Source of the DNA: Hydra vulgaris
Taxonomy: Eukaryota > Cnidaria > Hydrozoa > Anthoathecata > Hydridae
Length of the DNA stretch: 64,000 nt
NCBI RefSeq assembly: GCF_038396675.1
Contig: NC_088934.1
Span: 7,033,501 to 7,097,500 of the forward strand
Direction of reading: 5' to 3'
Shown in pieces: positions 20,661 to 33,733 of this stretch (position 1 is its first letter; each line of letters opens with the position of its first letter). The position numbers were made by a program, and so were the translations under genes. The notes beneath the pieces were generated by a model. The model searched no databases. It was not told the DNA's origin and was given only the letters and a program-made list of their open reading frames with translations.

Positions 20661-22427
20661 GTCTGTGTATCTAAATACTTTTGTTGCAAAACACTTATAA
20701 ATTTTAAATCTTGTATGAAAAATATGTCATATAATGTGTGTATGTACATTCAATATTGTGTTGAATTAAGTTTGTTGAAAGTACTGTTATTTATCTTTAA
20801 ATTTTTTTTTTTAGCATTTCATAGCAGTACTATCCCACGTTTATACAAAAAAATTTGACATAAGGCAGTATCAAAATTATACTGAGTGCCAGTTTTCAAA
20901 TTTTATGGTAACAATAGACATTATAAGATAAAAGCATTAGATTTTCATTGGGTGCAAGTTACCACCTTGTATAATAAAGTTTAATAACTTAATCCGAAAA
21001 CACATGGAAAATCCATAGCACACAAATATACAAAAATGTGCTTCTAGTCAAATTGTCTCTGGTTATGTTTATAAAGCTGACCATTTATGGACAGCTTTAT
21101 AAACTTTAAAGTCATGACGGTTTGATTCTATTCACTTTTTTGACTGGTTTGTTATTGTTTTTTGTCAAATTGTAGGAAACCTATTAGTTATAATCTAAGC
21201 AATCTTTACAGTGAAAAGGTACTTGAATTTACTAAAGAAAATAGTATCTTGTTGCGAAGAAAACAGTATCTTGTTATATAGCTTGTAACTCTACAGATTT
21301 ATTGCAACTTCTTGATATTACATTGTATGGACCTCTTTAATAGTATTAGAGGAAAATACTTGATCAATCGAAAACCTCTTGTTTCAAAAAAAGCACAGAC
21401 AATTACAAAAAATAAATCTCCTTTGTTCTTTCTTTACTTATTTTTTCAGATCAAAAGGTAATCAGCAACTTAGTAGCTTAGTAGTTTTGAAAGAAATATG
21501 GGATTTACCCATTAGATATAAGTATAATCTTCAATCATTTGCCAGATGGTAGTTGTAATTTTAGTAAGCCAAGCAGTAATTAATGTACTTAACAATTGTT
21601 CTATGTTGATGTCAAGGAAAAAGCTCAAAGAGAAGAAAAAAAAAATTGCTTTTGCCCTTTTTAAATGTTTTTTTTTTTTTGAGGATTTTTTGGCAAAATG
21701 TAAAGATGTTCCACTTGCATTGTCTGTTTGTAAAACTGATGTAAATGAAACAAAAACAAAAAATACTAAATCGGTGTTTGTTATGAAAAAATATTATTTT
21801 ATTTTAGTAAAAGTAAATTAATGTTAAATTAGAATGTTGTTTTTATTAAATATTAAAACAAAACAATGCGTTTTTGAATAGGTTTTGCTTTTACATAAAA
21901 AAGCGTTCAGTTACCCCAATTGTGAGGTAACTTTGAATGACTATTTAAATTAATATTATACAAAATCCATTTATATATATATATATTATTTTGAATTTGA
22001 ATTATGTAAGAGTCAACCTTAGCCCCTATATTCATTTTGTTAAATTTTAAATATTGTCAATAGTGAAGGAAGAGCAAGCAAAATATCTCAAAAACGTTTA
22101 AAGTACCCTTTACGATACTTTAAACGTTTACGGTAATCAAAAGACATTTCTCAAATTCGATTGCGGAACTGATTTCTCAACTTCAAAAAGAGGCCAATAT
22201 TGGACAAAATTGTAAACAAACTCTATTCGTACTAAATAAAAATGTCTTATTTTAACTCTAGCGTCATCAGACTAATTGAAAAAAAGTGGAAGGGGGAAGT
22301 ATTACTGTATATCATTGTACAGAAATTCATTTTATAATAACAACATTAAAAAAACTAATATCGGTCTGTTTTTTTTCCCGAACCAAGCGAAAAAACTCGA
22401 TGTTCACAAAGCTTGGTATAACAAAAT
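20661..22427. other. no gene recognised
   Basis: Contains two stretches matching the pogo terminal motif GGGGTAACTTTG (20166-20177 just outside, and GAGGTAACTTTG at 21924-21935), suggesting a decayed pogo-related element. Short frames with poly-K or poly-F tracts look like chance. Confidence 0.35.
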
Positions 22428-22821
22428 ATATTGGTAATGTTGCAGAATAGTGGCGTTAAATAATTTTATTTTTTCGCTTGTTGCGAGACTTGTTCAAAGT
22501 GGTGACTTTTTAATATAAACATACGGAATATTTTAATATCTTTTTTAGATTTTTTTTTTAAAGTTTTTTTTCAATTATTTGATAGACTGCCTGCCCCAAC
22601 CAAACCCTCCGTCGATGTAGTGGCACTTCTTTGTAGCAGCAGGCTATAAGATAGTCGATGTAGCAGCACTTCCTTGTAGCAGCAGGCTATAAGATAGTCG
22701 ATGTATGTACTGAAGTCAATTAATATTAGTCTATATTAAAAAGTCACCACTTTGAGCAAGTCTCACAACAAGCGAAAAAATAAAATTATTTTACGCCACT
22801 ATTCTACAACATTGCCAATAT
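22428..22821. mobile_element. foldback MITE, copy 1
   Basis: Long near-identical inverted ends of about 90-100 bases (with GTGGCGT, AATTTTATTTTTTCGCTTG, GACTTG and CAAAGTGGTGACTTTT) surround a centre with two tandem copies of about 47 bases containing GTCGATGTAG and GCAGCAGGCTATAAGATA. A second copy is at 49853-50190. No coding capacity. Confidence 0.88.
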
Positions 22822-23421
22822 GTTAATATATACAGAAGGTGTTGATAATTTTGAAATAATGAAACACACTAAATAGCAGGAGTTTTACTTTAGTCCTTAG
22901 GAAATAAAAATTAGTTGCAGTGAAATATCTTTAAAAAAAGAAATGAAATTTAAAACTTGTGTTCATTTAAGACAACACAAGATTAATTATCTTGAAAATC
23001 TCCATGTAAAAGGTCAAAATAGCCAGAGTTCACGACTAAGTTAAGCAATAAAAAACTTTATACATTACTGGATTTCACAAACAGTTGAAATTGCGAAAAC
23101 TGTAAGCTGTTGCCATCCGAAAAAAATAATCGTTTAAAAAAGATAAGTAGTCGTTTATGAAAACTAATAGAGCTTGCCTGAAGGATATAAAAGTTTAAAA
23201 ATAATCAACGAAAAATTGAAAAATAATATTATTAGTTACAAAAAAGATGATAAATGTTTTAATCGTTGACTGGCATGAGATAAGAAACTTTTGGCATTTT
23301 ATTTGAATATTTAAATCCTACAAATAAACGTGAAAGTATGAAGTATTATCATCCTGAACATCATTCTAAAAAATTACCCAAAGAATTGTTTACATATCCT
23401 TCATATTTTACATGTCTGGTT
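22822..23421. other. AT-rich, nothing recognised
   Basis: No gene or repeat structure seen. Confidence 0.35.
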
Positions 23422-24646
23422 CACGGTCGTTCACACTTACTTAATTAGCGACAAGTTATTGTACGCAAGCGCATTTGGATTATAAAAATTTTTGGACTTT
23501 CAAAATGGCTTCGGGCCTTCGCAACAAAGTTAATTTTTAGTTGACAACTAGTTTTTTTCTTACTATTTGCTTTTTTTATCATGGCGCTACTGCAGTTTCT
23601 CCCCCCCCCCCCTTTTTTTTTATTTTATTGCAGAATATGATAGAGAATTTTATGCTGATTAAGAATTGTATAAAAACATAGGTCTGAAAACCAACAAAAA
23701 GTGCTCTAAATTGCTGTTGAAGTTTAAAAAATTATTCTAAAAAACGCTAATATTCGCCATTTTTTCATACTCGGTTATAAATAAAATTCTTTTCAACGAT
23801 GAATTTAAAAAAGCTTGGTTTCTTAAAAAATGTAAAGCAAAACTGTTAAAAAATGCTGAGCGCATCATTTTCTGATCTATCTCTGGCCCAAACCCTAACC
23901 CTGTCTCAAATCATGTACTTTAAATCGCGCCAATCCTATTTGTCAGTCGATATATGTGCATTTAGTTGTGCCAATCCCTATTTGTCAGTCGATGTATGTA
24001 CATTCAATTGCGCCAATCCCTATTTTTCAGTCGATGCATGTACAATTTAATCGCGCCAATCCCTATTTGTCAATCGATTTATGTACATTTAAAAAGCAAA
24101 ATTTTAAATTAATTTTTAAAAAATTAATTAAAAATATATAAAATATATTATTAAAAACATTTAATTTAAATATAATTTAATTTTGACGACAATAAAAACC
24201 GGGTTGCGTAATTAAAAAAAGATTTTCTAAGCGATTGATTTCAAAATGTAAACTTTGATTTAAAACGTTTTAAAAAAATGGCGAATATTAACGTTTTTCA
24301 GTGTAATTTTTTAAACTTCAACAGCGAATTAGAGCACTTTTTGTTGATTTTCAGACCTATGTTTTTATACGATTCTTAATCAGCATAAAATTCTCTATCA
24401 TAATCAGCAATAAAAAAAAAAGGGGGGGGAAGAAACTGCAGTAGCGCCGCTACCAAGTTTGTCCTATAACAATTTCAGCAATAGAAAGAGTTAAAAATGC
24501 TGATTTATATGGAAATATATAAAAATAAGCAGTCACCAACCTAAAAAAAGTTCGTTTCTACGAACCGTAGCCATTATTAAAATTTAAAATTTTTTAAATT
24601 ACTACTGCGCTTGCGTATAATAACTTGTCGCTTCTGAATGACCGTG
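23422..24646. mobile_element. 1.2-kb foldback element with internal 42-bp tandem repeats
   Basis: Arms 23422-23766 and 24271-24646 are diverged inverted copies: outer CACGGTCGTTCA / TGAATGACCGTG, GCGACAAGTTATT, ACGCAAGCGCA, then a long inner block with CTACTGCAGTTTC, a C run, AGAGAATTTTATGCTGATTA, AAAACATAGGTCTGAAAA and ATATTCGCCATTTTT. The centre (about 23930-24092) has four copies of a 42-base unit containing GCCAATCCCTATTTGTCAGT and CGATGTATGTAC. No transposase frame. Non-autonomous. Confidence 0.85.
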
Positions 24647-25437
24647 GGCTGTAAGTGAAATATGATTGACCAACTATCGATTGACCAACTATTCTTGTTA
24701 TTAACATGGCTTAGACTTTTTTTATTTAAATTTTACTTCCTGGTTTAAGACACCAAAATCTATTGTGTCAAGATCTTATTATATGGTTAAATTTGATATA
24801 CCTTAAACTTGGTACAATACTATTTTAGTCTAATTTATATTACCAAAAACTTAACATGTAGTAATGTTTCAAATAGACTTATCCTAAAACAAAAGTTATT
24901 ATTGACTGTTTTGAATTGGTTTGTCAAAAAAATTCAAGCCTTACAGTTCAAAGTAGTTTGTTTTCCCATTTATCTTATACCATTTTATCTTTAAAGGATT
25001 AGTTGGAATTGCTTTATTTGGTACAATAACATTTTGTTAGTGAACTACTTGTTGACTCAATTTCTGATATTGAAATAGTTAATTTTGCTTAAATTTGCTT
25101 AAGCCTTTTGGTATAACGCGTAATGGAAGAAATCAACTATTACACAAAGAAGTTATTACACAAAGAAAGTCAAACAATTGCAGCTTTACAATTCATGTAA
25201 AATGTGCCATTTTTACTTTATAGCTCCTCTTATAAAACTGTAAAAATACATGAAATGTACTATTTATAATTGAGATAAAATAAATTTTTTATAAAAATAC
25301 TCCAACTTATCTACAACATCTAAAATATCTACAAACATATCTATAAACAAACATTGATTTAGTCCAAATATCGCTCATTTGGACTTGTGCATAAAAGCCA
25401 AATGAGTGATTCTTCTTAAGAAATAGTTTTCCGGAAA
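24647..25437. other. AT-rich, no gene recognised
   Basis: A 61-codon frame at 24809 looks like chance. Confidence 0.35.
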
Positions 25438-25553
<116 letters not shown>

Positions 25554-25583
25554 TAGTAGAAAATCACTTAACAAAAATTTTTC

Positions 25584-25627
25584 CCATTTAACGCTGTGTT
25601 TCATCAACAAAGATTCATCAGAAATGG
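25584..25627 (-). ncRNA. hammerhead ribozyme motif, copy A
   Basis: Minus strand: stem I CCATTT pairs perfectly with AAATGG; core CTGATGA; stem II ATC-loop-GAT; GAAA; 2-bp stem III (AC/GT, loop ACAGC); cleavage triplet GTT before AAATGG. The whole fold fits in 44 bases. Confidence 0.78.
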
Positions 25628-25822
25628 ATGATCAAATTAATAAAACTTCAATTTATACCAAAAATTAAATTACAGGAAGTTGCAAATGTCTTAACTACTG
25701 TAAATTTTCACACATTTGTGGAATTTGCTGACACTATTATAAAAAGAATTCTTTAGAAATGATTACTTATGCTAGTTTTTTAAAAATGTTTTTTTAAAAA
25801 GGGTAGTTAATATTATTTGAAC

Positions 25823-26762
25823 TCATTTATTTTTATAGTTTTTTAGGAGAAACTTATTTTCGTGCCTACATTTAGAAATTAATTCCGATCTTTTGTTTAA
25901 TAAGCATTCTTGATTTGCATGTGTAATTATTTCAAATTTTTCTTGTAGGCATAGTATGCATATTTTAGAAATATTGTTATATGCAGGCGCTGTTTTAAGG
26001 ATAGACCAATTCAGTATAAAATCATCAATATTTTTTTCTTTTAATTCCCATATATATTTTGACAGCATGGTGTCTTTTGAATACTTTTTATTCTTGAAAG
26101 ATTGCTTATGATTGGCAAAACGTTTTTTCCATTCACCCTCTGTTATGCCAATATATTGTTTATCAGGTACATTCTTAGAGGAAACAACACATTTATATAC
26201 CACATTTTTTGATAAACAACTTCCGCTCATTGGACAATTGATTTTTTGTTTACAATTACAATTTTCTGTAGTTTTTTCATTTAGGATTTCTTTTTTTTTT
26301 AACAAAAACTTATTGTGACCTTTTATAATTCTTTCCATATTTTTTGTGCAACTGTAGCTAACTTTAATTGTATTTCGATTAAAAATTTTATGTAATTTAT
26401 TAAATTGCGGGAAATGCTTATCGACCAATTTTAAAAACACTTTTCCTATGTTAGTAGAAACATTTTTGCTATATGGGGGGTTGAACCAAATTACATTTCT
26501 AGTTCTATTTCGTTTTTTTGTATTCTTTTTTTCAGGGTCAAATTTTAGTTCAAAATTTTCAAAACCACTTTTTTTTAGGGCATCTTCAAATATTCGTTTA
26601 GAGGAATTGAATACATTTTCATTTGAGGAGTTTTGGTTAAGTCTGTTATTAATTGAAATCGGGATTTGTTTTAGAACTTGGGGTGGATGGTTAGAGTTAA
26701 TGTTAATATATAATAGTTCATCGTTTGGTTTTTTGATGTCACATTTAACCTCTCTGAAAATT
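25823..26762 (-). pseudogene. Penelope-like C-terminal region with GIY-YIG endonuclease
   Basis: An uninterrupted minus-strand frame of about 312 codons. It starts inside the region that follows the RT (VKCDIKKPNDELLYININ, VIWFNPPYSKNVSTNIGKVF, FLKLVDKHFP) and runs through a Cys-rich piece (NCNCKQKINCPMSGSC) into the GIY-YIG domain: VVYKC, QYIGITEGEWKKRFANHKQS, and the conserved tail ECLLNKRSELISKCRHENKF before TGA. The endonuclease is thought to nick target DNA for RT priming. No lesion is seen in the retained part; it is a truncated, not a mutated, copy. Confidence 0.88.
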
Positions 26763-26783
26763 CATATAAGCCTTTCATATACA

Positions 26784-26817
<34 letters not shown>

Positions 26818-26928
26818 AATATGTACATATACATATATATATATATATTCTGTTTTTTAAGTTTATAGGTTTTCTATGCACATGCCAAATTTCAAGAGTT
26901 TATTTATTTATTTTTTTTGTTTTGTTAT

Positions 26929-27256
26929 TCACCTCCTTAAGGCCGAGACGGCCACTACAGATGAGGAGGCTACTTAATAGTGGTTATAACCCTCTCTCAA
27001 CTCTATAACTCCGAAACACGAACCTTGACGAACAAGGCCGCTGCTCGGAGAAACAAGTTGAGCGCGGTACTACCAGGGACGTGGTGGGGATCGAACTCGG
27101 AACCTCTCGCTTATAAAGCGAGCGCTTTACCACTACACCACTTTAACTACCAGATTTACTACCAGGGACTTTACTACCAGGGACGTGGTGGGGATCGAAC
27201 TCGGAACCTCTCGCTTATAAAGCGAGCGCTTTACCACTACACCATTTTAACTAGCA
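26929..27256 (-). mobile_element. tRNA-derived SINE with duplicated head
   Basis: On the minus strand a tRNA-like head (GTGGTGTAGTGGTAAAGCG, CTCGCTTTATAAGCGAG, GGTTCCGAGTTCGATCCCCA) occurs twice in tandem (about 27190-27256 and 27070-27145). Then comes a body with GTTTCGGAGTTATAGAGTTG, AACCACTATTAAGTAG and CTGTAGTGGCCGTCTCGGCC. A-box and B-box like pol III elements are visible (TAGTGGTAAAGCG, GTTCGATCC). Other copies: 38931-39076 and 18430-18470. Confidence 0.85.
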
Positions 27257-28089
27257 GATACCCTATTTTTACCCTCACTTTTGGTACCTAAATTTTGTTT
27301 TCCGACTTCTGTTTGGGGGAGAAGGAGGGGGGTACTGAAGGATATTAAATATTCGTTTTTATAAGCCAATAATGATCATTATTAAAAAATTTATGTGACT
27401 TTTCTATACAATGATTTTTTGATATAAGTACTAATACTACATTTATAAAGTATCAATGTAAAAATAACATTTTTTCACAGTCCAATCATATTATTACATT
27501 TTTAAAAAGCTTTATATCATATAATAATATAATATATTGCTTTTTTATGTATTTAGAATATATCATATATTAGTAATATACTAATATTTGTCTAAAAATA
27601 TATAGACATATATAATATATTTAAAGTATATTAAATTTAATATACTATTTATAGTATATTATATTTATAGTATATTATATATTTAATATATGCTATATTA
27701 TAGTATATATTAAGTATATATTATAATATAATATATATTTAATACATACTATATCAATAATAATTATGAATAATATGATTCCGATACAGCAATGACAGTT
27801 TTGCATAATATCAGAATAGAAAAATTTAAAAAAAACATAGAAAGGCTATTACTATTTCTTACTGGACTAGAAAAGAAAATGATTCTGAAGCTGTTGATTA
27901 TATGAAAAAGTTCCAGCTAGTTGCTGACATTGTAGTTGATGCTTTCATTGAGTTGATGTTTCCAGTGATGTTTTCATTTTCATTGGTGTTTCCAGTGAGT
28001 TGATGTTTTCATAATGTGAATATGTTGCCATTATTTTTTGATAATTGGACATGCATTTTATTATCTTACTACATGATTTTACTATTTTT

Positions 28090-28093
<4 letters not shown>
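27257..28093. other. extremely AT-rich spacer
   Basis: 27540-27770 is made of irregular ATATATTA/TATAATAT words. No gene recognised. Confidence 0.4.

Positions 28094-28160
<67 letters not shown>
28094..28160. repeat. (TA)n microsatellite
   Basis: About 65 bases of TA repeat beside the minisatellite that follows. Confidence 0.95.
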
Positions 28161-28162
<2 letters not shown>

Positions 28163-28500
28163 AGCAGAAAGTAGTCGAACTTGCAAAAAAAATTTACAGC
28201 GAGTAGTGGAACTTGCAAAAAAAGTCACAGCGAGTAGTGGAACTTCCAAAAAAATTACAGCAAGTAGTGGAACCTCTAAAAAAAAATGTACAGTGAATAG
28301 TGGAACTTGCAAAGAAATGTACAGTGAGTAGTGGAACTTGCAAAGAAATGTAAATGGAGTTGTGAAACTTGCAAAAAATATGTACAGCGAGTAGTGGAAC
28401 ATGCAAAAAAAATTTATAGCGAGTCGTGGAACTTGCACACAAAAAATTACAGTGAGTAGTGGAACTTGCAAAAATATAAAGTGAGTAGTGGAATTTGCAA
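28161..28500 (+). repeat. ~31-bp minisatellite, about 11 units
   Basis: Eleven diverged units of about 31 bases with consensus GCGAGTAGTGGAACTTGCAA followed by an A-run and a variable few bases. Open frames on the minus strand are a by-product. Confidence 0.9.
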
Positions 28501-29671
<1,171 letters not shown>

Positions 29672-30010
29672 TAAACAACTTTAAAAAGTATTCTACACAA
29701 TAGAGTGCTCAATGTTCTTAAAAGAACAGAGCAATTATATATTAGTAGAAAATCACTTAACAAAAATTTCCATTTGACAATGTGTTTCATCAACAAAGAT
29801 TCATCAGAAATGAATGATCAAATTAATAAACTTCAATTTATTCCAAAAATTAAATTACAGGAAGTTGCAAATGTCTTAACTACTGTAAATTTTCACACAT
29901 TTGTGGAATTTGCTGACACTATTATAAAAAGAATTCTTTAGAAATGATGGCTATTTTTTTTAAATGTTTCTTTAAAAAGGGTAGTTAATGTAAATATTAT
30001 TTGAACTCAT
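29672..30010 (-). mobile_element. Penelope-like 3' terminal region, copy B (no coding part)
   Basis: Near-identical to the untranslated end of copy A, plus the outer motif with AATGTTCTTAAAAGAACAGA next to (TA)n. A 78-codon frame on the plus strand (29705-29941) is antisense to this region and I do not consider it a gene. Confidence 0.85.
29770..29813 (-). ncRNA. hammerhead ribozyme motif, copy B
   Basis: As copy A but with the canonical cleavage triplet GTC. Stem I TCATTT/AAATGG (one G-U pair), core CTGATGA and GAAA, stem II ATC/GAT, stem III AC/GT with loop ACATT. Confidence 0.8.
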
Positions 30011-30472
30011 TTATGAATGATTCAGTTATGGATATTTCAGGTTGTGTGCGTACACAAAGTCCTTGAGTCCCATTAAATAGTTGATTTTGTACTTTTTAGC
30101 CCATTCTTAAAAAGTTGTTTTAAAAAGTTTTTTTTTATATATATTTTTTATAATTTACTATTTAGTTTGCTAAGAAAGTTTATAAACTAAAACGTTAAAA
30201 GGTTGTTGTTTATTGTTTGCTTTAATTACTTTTCTTAACGATTTCTTTTATTTACGCTTTTAAATAAAAACACTCTTCCTTTCTTAAAACAAAAAAAAGA
30301 AGTTGTTTTATGGTTGCTTTTACACATTTAAATCTATGATAAAGGCTTTTGTAAAATCTTAACGTTTTTGCGTTATGCATTAGTTTGCAAATACATTTAA
30401 AAAATCGTTCCAAAAAAGTGAAAAACCATTTTACATTCTTTCAATTCAAATTATAATTTCTAACACAATATC

Positions 30473-30526
30473 TCTCGCGACCCCCTAATTTCGCTTCGCA
30501 ACCCATAATTTAAGAAGGCCTGCTTT
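30473..30526 (-). repeat. hAT terminal fragment
   Basis: On the minus strand it reads CAGGCCTTCTTAAATTATGG then GCGAAGCGAAATT and a GGGTCGCGAG block, parallel to the end of the ZBED5-like hAT at 18203. The other end was not identified. Confidence 0.6.
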
Positions 30527-31149
30527 AATCTGACTATATACTAATATAAAGTAAGTTCTTGCAGATTGCAGAAATAAAGCAAAAATAATCTAAAATTATT
30601 TTCCGTAGACAGTTTTGTAATTATTTATAAGCTGTTATATAGTTACTCTTGAGTCCTTAATACAAGGAAGGGAGGGGTGGGGGAATAAAGGGGAGGGAGG
30701 AAATTTTAATCAAAAGCTAATAAAGGGGGGGGGTCTTAATAAGCTTGGAGTGGGTGGGAAAATTTTCCAAAAATTAGTTAACGTACTCTTCTCCCTTAAA
30801 CCCTTAAACGATCTCATCTCCTGTGAACCCTCCCCTTCCTTTTATTAAAGACTCGAGAGTAATAAAAAACTTTAAAGGAAAGTTAACCTTCCCTTTCCCA
30901 TTTTTTATTTTTTAGCTAGAAGGAATTTGAGTTATTTTAGTCGAGTGAATTTTAGTTTTGAGGACCTTTTTTTTTCTTTTCTAGAAGCCAGTTGGTACTT
31001 TTTAAGAATTCAACCCCCACCCCCCTCTCCTCATATTATTTTTTGTTTGTAAAATCCCCTCTGTGTATAAGTATTAAATTATTAACGGCACAATACATAT
31101 CGACACATAATCTATATGTTGATATGTATTGCGCCCTTAATACTTATAC
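30527..31149. other. no gene; G-rich blocks and a hairpin
   Basis: 30660-31030 has scattered G-rich or C-rich runs (GGGAGGGAGG, CCCCCACCCC). 31068-31148 is an imperfect inverted repeat with CAATACATATC in one arm and GATATGTATTG in the other. Confidence 0.4.
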
Positions 31150-32190
31150 AGCAATAATCATTGGTTAATCATTGGTTTTCTTCATATACTAGGGATCGCA
31201 CTCAGTTTGTTTCAATTAATGGATTTGAATCCACGCATAAAGTTATTAAATATGGCGTTCTACAAGGTTTCGCTCTTGGACCATTATTTTTTTAATTACA
31301 TATAAATGATTTATCGTGTTCATTAAAAAATTCTAAAGTGCATTATTATGTAGATGATACGAATCATTTATATATCAACAAATAACTTACGACTCTTTGT
31401 AAAAAAGTTAATCAAGATCTTTATCGCTTATGTAACTGGTTAAATAGTAATCGTATTTCCTTGAATGTCAATAAAACTGAATACATTATTTTTCATTTCC
31501 CTCAAAAAACTATTGATAATATTAAAATCAAAACTAACGGAAAACTTTTTCCGTCAAAATATATAAAGTTTCTTGGAGTATATCTCGAAAACCTATCTTG
31601 GTATAATCAACTGTAACATCTTTAAAAAAACTTACGCGAGCTAACAGTATGCTTTCTCTAATTTGTTACTATGATCCTATCCAAACTCTTCGAATGATTT
31701 ATTCTTTTTTATTCTCTTCTCACCTTTGTTATTGTTGTATTGTTTGGGGTCAAAAAAGTAACTTTTTACTAAATAGCATTGCTAGTTTACAACGTGCATC
31801 TATTATAATAATGATGTTTTCACCAATGAGATCTGATTCAAAAAAAAATTTCGGACTTAATAATCCTAAAACTCCATGATCTTGTAAAGTTGTGAAATTT
31901 TGACTTTCTCCAAAATAAACTACAAAACTCTTTTTTAAATTTTTTTATTAAAATAAATGAAATTCATAATCATCACAGCAGGAATACAGAAAATAGTAAG
32001 CTATACTCTTCTTTTTTCAACACAATTAAATATGGCAAGTTCTTCTATAAAACAACAATGTATTTCCCAATGGAACCAGTGTATTCCTGCATTAATAAAA
32101 AAGTTTGGAAAAAATATCCCCTTGTTACGGATTATTTACAGCTCAACAAAATTCAATTAAAAAATATATTGTCGGAGTGTATTTCTTTAT
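31150..32190 (+). pseudogene. degenerate LINE reverse transcriptase
   Basis: Translating across frames gives Jockey/CR1-type RT motifs: QFVSINGF, GVLQGFALGPLFF (motif B), HYYVDDTNHLY near 31341-31365 (motif C, YVDD for the usual FADD), NSNRISLNVNKTEYIIF and KFLGVYLENLSW. Stops and frameshifts are frequent from the start (a stop follows PLFF). It is a different, older family from the LINE at 1011. Confidence 0.78.
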
Positions 32191-32967
32191 AATTTCTCTC
32201 TGTATTGTAGTTGTCTTTGATATATAATTTCTTTAACAAATTGAGTGGTCTGATTTTTGCTTTATTTATTATTTATCTGTATTATATTTATTTAATGTGT
32301 TATTTTTGCTGCATTTTATATTATTTTTATGTTTAGTTATTATCTATGATATATACCTACAATTTATATTGTATTATAATTATTCTTAATATTATTGATA
32401 CTTTATTATTATTGCTATTATTTTGTATTATTACTATAATTATTACATATATCATTATTATTTGTTTAACAAGCTTTTCTTTTTTTCTCTCTTTTTACAA
32501 TGAGCATTTGTAAATTTTTATTGATGTGGTCGTATAAAAAAAAACTTAAAAAAACGTACTTTTACTCGGATATAGTAATGTGGCTCTATATTATAGACCC
32601 ACATTATTCTACCCAACTATATTGTAAATTAAAAAAAACTATGCAACTTTCCGTATTAAAACTAATTGAACCTAACTATCTAGTAGCTTTTCTTCCAGAT
32701 AAATCATTCTCTGCATGTTAAAGTCCATTTTTATTACTCTTCTTTCGAAGTTTAAGATTTTTATAAAAGTTTTTTGTTTAAAATGTATGCAACATTTTGA
32801 ATCAAACTACTTAAGAACTTTCCTGGTAAGATAATTAAAATTAATTAGGGATTGTCCTATAATAATTACACAATGCTAAATTTATTTTAAAAACAAAAGA
32901 AATTAGAAGCTCTTTTACTTTCATTAAAGTTAAAAATGCGCTATTTTAACTTTTTATTTAACTTAAA

Positions 32968-33424
32968 GCGTGGGTTCTGGCGTAAAGCACAAAATAATTT
33001 GTTTGATGTGGGCGTCACGAACCCAAATTCACTATCACAAATAGAATTATCTATAGATAAAATATACACTAAACACGAAAATGAAAAAAAGAAAAGTTAT
33101 TACGAAAGAGTTATAAATATCGAACACGGAACCTTATTTTCACAGCCACTTATTTTCTCCATAACTGGCGGAATGGGTCCAGAATGCTTGGTATACCACA
33201 AACATCTAGCCGAACAAATAGCTGAAAAGTCAGAAGAAAGATGCGATAAAGTTTTAACTTATATTAGAGTTAAGCTCTCTTTTATTATACTAAAATCACC
33301 TCTTCTCTGCTTACGTGGTTCGAGGTCGCTACCGTCAAAAAATCTCTCCAATGCAACGGACGATTTCGGACTAGTATGCGACGGTTTAAAAACTATACAA
33401 ATTTTTCCTTTATATATTTATTAA
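32968..33424 (+). pseudogene. C-terminal domain of a retroelement polyprotein (PD-(D/E)XK-like)
   Basis: From RGFWRKAQNN the frame gives LFDVGVTNPNSLSQ, then KHENEKKKSYYERVINIEHG, LFSQPLIFSITGGMGPECLV, and LSFIILKSPLLCLRGSRS. I recognise this as the domain commonly found after RT in some invertebrate non-LTR-like proteins. The order F-D-x-x-V ... E-x-E-K-K ... F-x-P-L resembles a restriction-endonuclease-like fold, so a target-cleaving nuclease is my inference. The RT part is not upstream, so the copy is 5'-truncated. No stop interrupts the retained part. Confidence 0.6.
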
Positions 33425-33733
33425 TTTTCTTTAAACAGAAGCAATTTGTATTAACATTGTATTTATTATTAAACGAAAATAAATTTACATACGGTTTAAA
33501 AAAAAACTTAAAGTTCTGCGAAAGAAAAATTTATATAAAGTTAAATTTATATAAAATTATATATAAAGTTTAATGAAAATCGCTTATATATAAGCTACGT
33601 TGATTTTTTATTTAAATTAAGACTCTGCGAGGGAAAACTTTTGATCTTTTTTGTTTATTGTGAAAGTTGTTATTGTGATCTGAAAGTTGTTATTGTGATC
33701 TGTTTTGTTTATTGTGAAAGTTTGCGTTATGTA

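Noticed and set aside
26448-27008. 186-codon plus-strand frame
   Set aside because: Antisense shadow of the Penelope-like coding sequence plus (TA)n and SINE sequence.
27070-27256. Two tRNA genes with a TAT anticodon
   Set aside because: Part of a dispersed SINE with downstream body sequence; arms are degenerate.
28161-28500. CRISPR-like array
   Set aside because: Units are contiguous and diverged without unique spacers; this is a minisatellite.
29705-29941. 78-codon plus-strand frame in the Penelope-like end
   Set aside because: It lies antisense to the element's untranslated region and hammerhead; other copies do not keep the frame.
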